Assembly (NCBI GenBank): GCA_902796465.1
Contig: CADBPK010000066.1
Coordinates: 1-9,431, forward strand
Reading direction: 5' to 3'
From: an uncultured Erysipelotrichaceae bacterium
GTDB taxonomy: Bacteria; Bacillota_I; Bacilli_A; Erysipelotrichales; Erysipelotrichaceae
Length of the DNA: 9,431 bases
Part shown: one piece after another, positions 5,862-9,431 of the stretch
How the letters are laid out: each line of letters begins with the position of its first letter
How positions within the stretch are numbered: the stretch's first letter is position 1
Made by a program: the position numbers and the translations under genes
Notes under the pieces: generated by a model
What the model was told of the DNA's origin: nothing
What the model saw: only the letters and a program-made list of their open reading frames with translations
Databases searched by the model: none

Positions 5862-7992
5862 AACAGAACTGCTCGCGCCTGCGGGCAACATGGAATCTCT
5901 GAAAGCAGCGGCCGCAGCCGGCGCCGATGCTGTTTATCTTGGGCTGAATCAGTTTTCTGCCCGGGCATTTGCCGGCAATTTTTCTCATGAGGAATTTCTG
6001 GAAGCCATCCGGTTCTGTCATATCCGGGACATGCGGATCTATGTGACACTGAACACCCTGTATACGGAAACGGAAATCGAAAATGTCAAAAAAGAAGTCG
6101 CATTCCTGTATGAGAATGACGCAGACGGCATCCTTGTGCAGGATCCGGGTCTTTTTTACTATATCCGCAGGTGTTATCCGGAAATGCCCGTGCATTGTTC
6201 CACACAGATGCATATCCATAATATTGCCGGTGTGAAGTGGATGCAGAAAGAAGGAGCTTCCCGTGTTGTCATGGCCCGGGAAACACCGCTTGAAATCATC
6301 CGTGAAGCCTGTGAGACAGGCATGGAGATCGAAGTATTCGCGTACGGCGCATTATGTGTATCCTACAGCGGGCAGTGCCTGATGAGCAGCGTGATGAAGA
6401 ACCGTTCTGCCAATAAAGGCCTTTGTGCCCAGTACTGCCGCATGCGTTATTATCCGGCAGAAGGGGGAAGGTTTCCGGCAGGGGATTATATTCTCTCTCC
6501 CCGTGATCTGAATATCATAGACCGCCTTCCGGAGCTGCTGGACTGCGGTGTGGCAAGTCTGAAGATCGAAGGCCGCATGAAGCGTCCTGAGTATGTCTAT
6601 CTGGCGGTCAGGACATTCCGTGAAGCGATCGATGCATATTATGCCGGTAAAGAATACCATGTCTCCGAAAATCGGCTGAAAGAGCTGCAGCTGCTGTTCC
6701 ACAGAGGATTTACTTACGGGCATCTGTTTCATCAGTCCATAGAAAAGAGAATGAATCCGGAAAGGCCGAATCATATGGGTGTTGAAGCCGGAGTCGTTCT
6801 CGAAGGACGGAAAAACAGCGCACTGGTACGGATGACGGAAACTGTCATGCAGAATGACGGACTTCGTATTCTGCATGAGCCGGAAGATATCGGTCTTTCC
6901 GCACTCAGGATGAAAAAAGACGGAAAATTCGTCCAATCCGCAAAGCCGGGAGAAGTGATCCGTTTTGAATTCAAGGATGAAAACATTCCTGCTGCAGGGG
7001 ATATCCTCCGCAAAACAACAGATCAGAAACTGATGGACAGGATCCGCTCAGAGATCGACGGGAAGAAGTATTCCATTCCTGTCTCCATGCAGTATGCCGC
7101 ATATCCCGGCAGCCCCTTCAGGCTTACGGTTTCTGACGGAGAACGTCAGAGCACCGTTCAGTCAGACCTCGAATGCAGCATTCCGCAGAAAGCGCCGCTC
7201 TCCACAGAACGGCTTGAAGAAAACCTCCGGAAAACCGGAGATACACCGTTTTCTGCCGAATCTCTCAGCGGAGATTCCGATCCGTTTTTCCTTCCTATGC
7301 GGGAAGTGAATGCAGTAAGAAGGAATGCACTGGAACAGCTTGCTTCCATGCGTGCGAAAAGATATGACCGCAGCCCGAAATCACCGGATTTTGCGATCCT
7401 GCATGAACCGGATGTGATCAGTGACCGGATCCTCATTGAAGATCAGGGTCAGGATTCTGCCTATGCTGTTTTGCCGGTTGTCAATGAGAATCTGCGGAAT
7501 CTCGGGGAATACAGTAAATGCATCTGCAGCGAGATGGGTGATCTGTACGGCACGCATGATAAATGTATAGCCGGCATGACGCTGAACGCATGCAATTCCT
7601 ATGCCCTTGCCTATTTTATTTCAAAGGGAATGAACGCCGTCATTTTCGGCAGTGAGATCAGCGATGATGCCATACTGCGTGCTGTGGATGCGTTTCATAT
7701 GCGTTACGGTTTTATCCCCACGACCTACAAATTCGTTTACGGCAGAAGGACGCTGATGTATATCAAACAGGGTTTTATACCGAACGGAAACATAAATGCC
7801 ATAAGAGATTATCATGGACAAAAGTATCCTGTGATTTATAATAATGGTAACGTTTCACTGCTGGAACCGGACGCTTCCCATAAGGCAAATCCATACTGCT
7901 GGGGGAGTTATCTGATCTTCACAGATGAAACAGAACAAGAGAAAGGGGATATTCAAAAAGAAGCTTATGAAGAAATTACTGGAAGAATTTAA
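5851..7992 (+). CDS. U32-family protein with DUF3656 (RlhA-like RNA hydroxylation protein)
   Basis: A 713-residue protein of the U32 'peptidase' family. Several members are now known to be iron-sulfur proteins for prephenate-dependent hydroxylation of RNA: RlhA (23S rRNA C2501) and TrhP (tRNA U34). The N-terminal U32 domain starts ELLAPAGNMESLKAAAAAGADAVYLG (residues 6-31). It holds CSTQMHIHN (116-124) and four cysteines suited to a [4Fe-4S] cluster: C169, C176, C192 and C232, with C196 nearby; the spacing resembles that of UbiU. KIEGRMKRPEYVY (238-250) is a further family signature. A DUF3656-like region covers about 400-500 (KYSIPVSM ... TPFSAESL ... FFLPMREVNAVRRNALEQL). The C-terminal part (540-690) resembles a second U32-type region but lacks the usual Cys after VYGRRTLM. 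ATG 5851 has AGGGAG (5838-5843) 7 nt upstream. RNA target and activity are inferred; a protease role is less likely. Confidence 0.85.
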   Translation: MKHKTELLAPAGNMESLKAAAAAGADAVYLGLNQFSARAFAGNFSHEEFLEAIRFCHIRDMRIYVTLNTLYTETEIENVKKEVAFLYENDADGILVQDPGLFYYIRRCYPEMPVHCSTQMHIHNIAGVKWMQKEGASRVVMARETPLEIIREACETGMEIEVFAYGALCVSYSGQCLMSSVMKNRSANKGLCAQYCRMRYYPAEGGRFPAGDYILSPRDLNIIDRLPELLDCGVASLKIEGRMKRPEYVYLAVRTFREAIDAYYAGKEYHVSENRLKELQLLFHRGFTYGHLFHQSIEKRMNPERPNHMGVEAGVVLEGRKNSALVRMTETVMQNDGLRILHEPEDIGLSALRMKKDGKFVQSAKPGEVIRFEFKDENIPAAGDILRKTTDQKLMDRIRSEIDGKKYSIPVSMQYAAYPGSPFRLTVSDGERQSTVQSDLECSIPQKAPLSTERLEENLRKTGDTPFSAESLSGDSDPFFLPMREVNAVRRNALEQLASMRAKRYDRSPKSPDFAILHEPDVISDRILIEDQGQDSAYAVLPVVNENLRNLGEYSKCICSEMGDLYGTHDKCIAGMTLNACNSYALAYFISKGMNAVIFGSEISDDAILRAVDAFHMRYGFIPTTYKFVYGRRTLMYIKQGFIPNGNINAIRDYHGQKYPVIYNNGNVSLLEPDASHKANPYCWGSYLIFTDETEQEKGDIQKEAYEEITGRI

Positions 7993-8365
7993 GGCTTTTG
8001 CACTGAGGGGAAATGTGCTTGACATGGCAGTTGGTGTTATCGTTGCCGGTCTGTTCACCGGAATCGTAGGCGCTCTGACAGAAAACATCATCAATCCTCT
8101 GATTGCATGTCTCGGCGGAACAGAAGTTGGTCTTGTTACAAAACTCGGCAACACAGGCCAGGTTCTGAACTGGGGTGCTGTAATCACAGCAATCATCAAC
8201 TTTATCATCACTGCATTCGTACTGTTCATGATCCTGAAGGCAGCCAACAAGATGAAAGATGCTGTTGCCAAGAAGGAAGAACCGGCACCGGAACCGGAGC
8301 CGAAGAAGAGTGATGAACTGCTCGCTCTCGAAGAGATCATCGAACTCCTCAAGAAAGAAAAGTAA
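7967..8365 (+). CDS. mscL: Large-conductance mechanosensitive channel MscL
   Basis: A 132-residue MscL, which forms a homopentameric membrane pore that opens under membrane tension and releases solutes on hypo-osmotic shock. The amphipathic N-terminus MKKLLEEFKAFALRGN leads into TM1 (about 15-44, with the family signature NVLDMAVGVIVAGLF), a short external loop (45-69), TM2 (about 70-95) and a charged cytoplasmic tail with a Pro/Glu linker (EEPAPEPEPKK) and a terminal helix bundle segment (LLALEEIIELLKKEK). Length is normal. I chose ATG 7967 over ATG 7925 because the family starts exactly at this motif. It lies 26 nt inside the end of the U32 gene. Its ribosome binding site is poor (AAGAAG close by; AAAGGGG at 7942-7948 is 18 nt away), so translational coupling is likely. 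A terminator follows 9 nt after the stop. Confidence 0.95.
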   Translation: MKKLLEEFKAFALRGNVLDMAVGVIVAGLFTGIVGALTENIINPLIACLGGTEVGLVTKLGNTGQVLNWGAVITAIINFIITAFVLFMILKAANKMKDAVAKKEEPAPEPEPKKSDELLALEEIIELLKKEK

Positions 8366-8373
8366 TCTGAAAC

Positions 8374-8394
8374 AAGCGGAGAAATCCGCTTTTT
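8374..8394 (+). terminator. Rho-independent terminator after mscL
   Basis: AGCGGA (8375-8380) and TCCGCT (8385-8390) form a GC-rich stem closed by a GAAA tetraloop (8381-8384). An extra A-T pair (8374/8391) extends it, and the run TTTTTCTTTTC follows from 8390. This is a textbook intrinsic terminator and ends the holA-to-mscL transcription unit. Confidence 0.92.
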
Positions 8395-8555
8395 CTTTTC
8401 GCCCGGGAAGAAATATTTATCCGGACATCATACCGAAAAGGAAAAGTCTCCGCATGAAACGAAATTGGCAGCAGATATGCAGAAAAGGGAAGGGCAGATC
8501 ATGCATATTTTCTGATGAACACATGCTCTCCGTTCTTTCTAATACGAACCATTTT
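8395..8555. other. Non-coding stretch between the mscL terminator and the smc promoter
   Basis: About 160 bases with no convincing gene. A 34-codon ORF from ATG 8455 ends with a TGA (8556-8558) that forms the TG of the smc promoter. It has only a weak possible ribosome site (GGAAAAG, 8440-8446) and no recognisable product, so I do not call it. No tRNA-like fold or GC-rich hairpin stands out. The decamer CGTTCTTTCT (8531-8540) also occurs upstream of the holA promoter. Confidence 0.4.
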
Positions 8556-8571
8556 TGATATAATTTTGTGA
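8556..8571 (+). promoter_or_regulatory. Extended -10 promoter for smc
   Basis: TGATATAAT (8556-8564) is a perfect extended -10, identical to the one before greA. A weak -35 candidate, TTTCTA (8536-8541), lies at a 17-bp spacing. The expected start near 8571 gives a leader of about 14 nt that contains the smc ribosome binding site AGGAG (8575-8579). The upstream terminator supports a fresh transcription unit here. Confidence 0.65.
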
Positions 8572-8584
8572 TGCAGGAGAGCTT

Positions 8585-9431
8585 ATGTTTTTAAAACGAA
8601 TTGAAATGCAGGGATTCAAAAGCTTTGCGGACAAAACGGTGATCTCATTCGATCATTCCGTTACCGGCGTCGTCGGTCCGAATGGCTGCGGCAAGTCCAA
8701 CATAGCGGATGCTGTACGCTGGGTGCTCGGCGAGCAAAGCGCCAAAAGCATGCGCGGTGAAAAGATGAATGACGTCATCTTCGCCGGAAGCGCAGACAGA
8801 AGGCGTGTCAATATGGCAGAAGTCACGCTTGTTTTTGATAATTCCAATCATATATTGAACAACGAACTTGAAGAAATCGAAGTAACCAGAAAACTGTATC
8901 GTGATTCCGGTGATGCGGAATACCTGATCAACCAGAAAAACGTACGTCTGCGCGATGTCGTGGAGCTGTTCCTTGATACAGGTCTCGGAAAAGATTCTCT
9001 CAGTATCATTTCGCAGGGAAATGTCATTTCCTTTGCGGAAGCGAAACCATATGAGCGCCGCGGTATCTTCGAAGAGGCAGCCGGGGTCGCCAAATACAAA
9101 AAACGGAAAATGGAATCTCTTTCCCGTCTGGAAAGAACAAAGAACAATCTGGAACGCTGTCAGGATATTCTGGCAGAACTGGAAAAACAGGTATCACCCC
9201 TGAAGAGACAGGCCAGGAAAGCTGAAATCTACAGGGAAAAGAAAAAGCGTCTTGAAGAGATCGAAATCTCCGTACTGGTATCCGAGATCAAGGGACTGAC
9301 GGAAGATATCGAAAGCGCAAAACATACACTGTTTGATATCGAAACTAAAGCAACGATGTATGAGACAAACATCAATGTATCCGAGACCAGGGTGCGTGAG
9401 GCAAGGGCTTCCATACAGAAGCTGGATTTCC
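8585..9431 (+). CDS. smc: Chromosome segregation protein SMC, N-terminal part (runs off the window)
   Basis: The first 282 codons of SMC, the ATPase core of the SMC-ScpAB condensin that organises and segregates the chromosome. Residues 1-165 are the N-terminal half of the head: FLKRIEMQGFKSFADKT (2-18), Walker A GPNGCGKSN (31-39), ADAVRWVLGEQSAKSMRG (41-58), NDVIFAGS (62-69), and the Q-loop ISQGNV (142-147) leading into the family-typical RRGIFEEAAGVAKYKKRK (158-175). From about 176 a charged heptad-like coiled coil begins (LSRLERTKNNLERCQDILAE). The hinge, second coil, signature motif and Walker B lie beyond the window. ATG 8585 has AGGAG (8575-8579) at a spacing of 5. In many Bacillota smc follows rnc, but here it follows a terminator and its own promoter. 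Confidence 0.96.
   Translation, partial: MFLKRIEMQGFKSFADKTVISFDHSVTGVVGPNGCGKSNIADAVRWVLGEQSAKSMRGEKMNDVIFAGSADRRRVNMAEVTLVFDNSNHILNNELEEIEVTRKLYRDSGDAEYLINQKNVRLRDVVELFLDTGLGKDSLSIISQGNVISFAEAKPYERRGIFEEAAGVAKYKKRKMESLSRLERTKNNLERCQDILAELEKQVSPLKRQARKAEIYREKKKRLEEIEISVLVSEIKGLTEDIESAKHTLFDIETKATMYETNINVSETRVREARASIQKLDF

Noticed and set aside
6352..6936. A 194-codon open frame on the minus strand opposite the U32 gene
   Set aside because: The + strand frame carries the conserved cysteines and U32 signatures; the minus frame has no recognisable domain or ribosome binding site.
8455..8558. A 34-codon small ORF upstream of smc
   Set aside because: Only a weak ribosome site, no known product, and its end coincides with the smc promoter. 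Not enough support to call a gene.
8525..8582. GCTCTCC (8525-8531) complementary to GGAGAGC (8576-8582) at the smc ribosome binding site
   Set aside because: The upstream arm lies before the predicted transcript start near 8571, so it would not be in the main mRNA. A 7-bp match is likely chance.
1..9431. Mobile element, CRISPR array, toxin-antitoxin or phage-defence system
   Set aside because: No transposase, integrase, regular spaced repeats or defence domains are seen; the genes are housekeeping and competence functions on one strand.

Overview
This window looks like ordinary core chromosome of a low- to mid-GC Bacillota (Firmicutes) bacterium. The gene set and order (mltG, udk, greA; comEA, comEC, holA; smc), the strong purine-rich ribosome binding sites and the tightly packed same-strand genes all fit. 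A member of the Erysipelotrichia or a related lineage is my best guess, but that is an impression and not a demonstrated placement. Every supported gene is on the + strand. No mobile element, CRISPR array, tRNA or rRNA gene is visible.

Region 1 (1-1846) holds the 3' end of mltG (cell-wall endolytic transglycosylase), a MutT-like Nudix hydrolase overlapping it by 4 nt, uridine kinase udk, and the elongation factor greA. greA has its own extended -10 promoter, and the udk stop codon lies inside that promoter. mltG, udk and greA are neighbours in Bacillus subtilis too (yrrL ... udk greA). Here a Nudix gene fills the place of the yrrM-yrrN-yrrO genes.

Region 2 (1847-4285) is the DNA-uptake pair comEA-comEC, joined by a GTGA stop/start overlap and lacking comEB. 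The comEA ribosome binding site and start codon sit inside a long inverted repeat that ends in seven T residues. It resembles an intrinsic terminator or attenuator and is the most interesting signal in the window. ComEC is short: its metallo-beta-lactamase domain is intact but its membrane channel region is divergent.

Region 3 (4286-8394) is an apparent operon: holA (DNA polymerase III delta), a family-6 hypoxanthine/deoxyinosine DNA glycosylase, a U32-family (RlhA-like) protein with a DUF3656 region, and mscL. All three junctions overlap. The operon starts at an extended -10 element that overlaps the first possible holA ATG, which suggests a leaderless holA message. It ends at a clear rho-independent terminator.

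Region 4 (8395-9431) is a short non-coding stretch with an extended -10 promoter, followed by the 5' part of smc, which runs off the window. The usual upstream partner rnc is absent.

The genes cover cell-wall growth, nucleotide salvage and sanitation, transcription, DNA uptake, replication and repair, RNA modification, osmotic protection and chromosome organisation. I see no clear new multi-gene system. The candidates for novelty are regulatory structures at gene starts and the divergent ComEC and U32 proteins.
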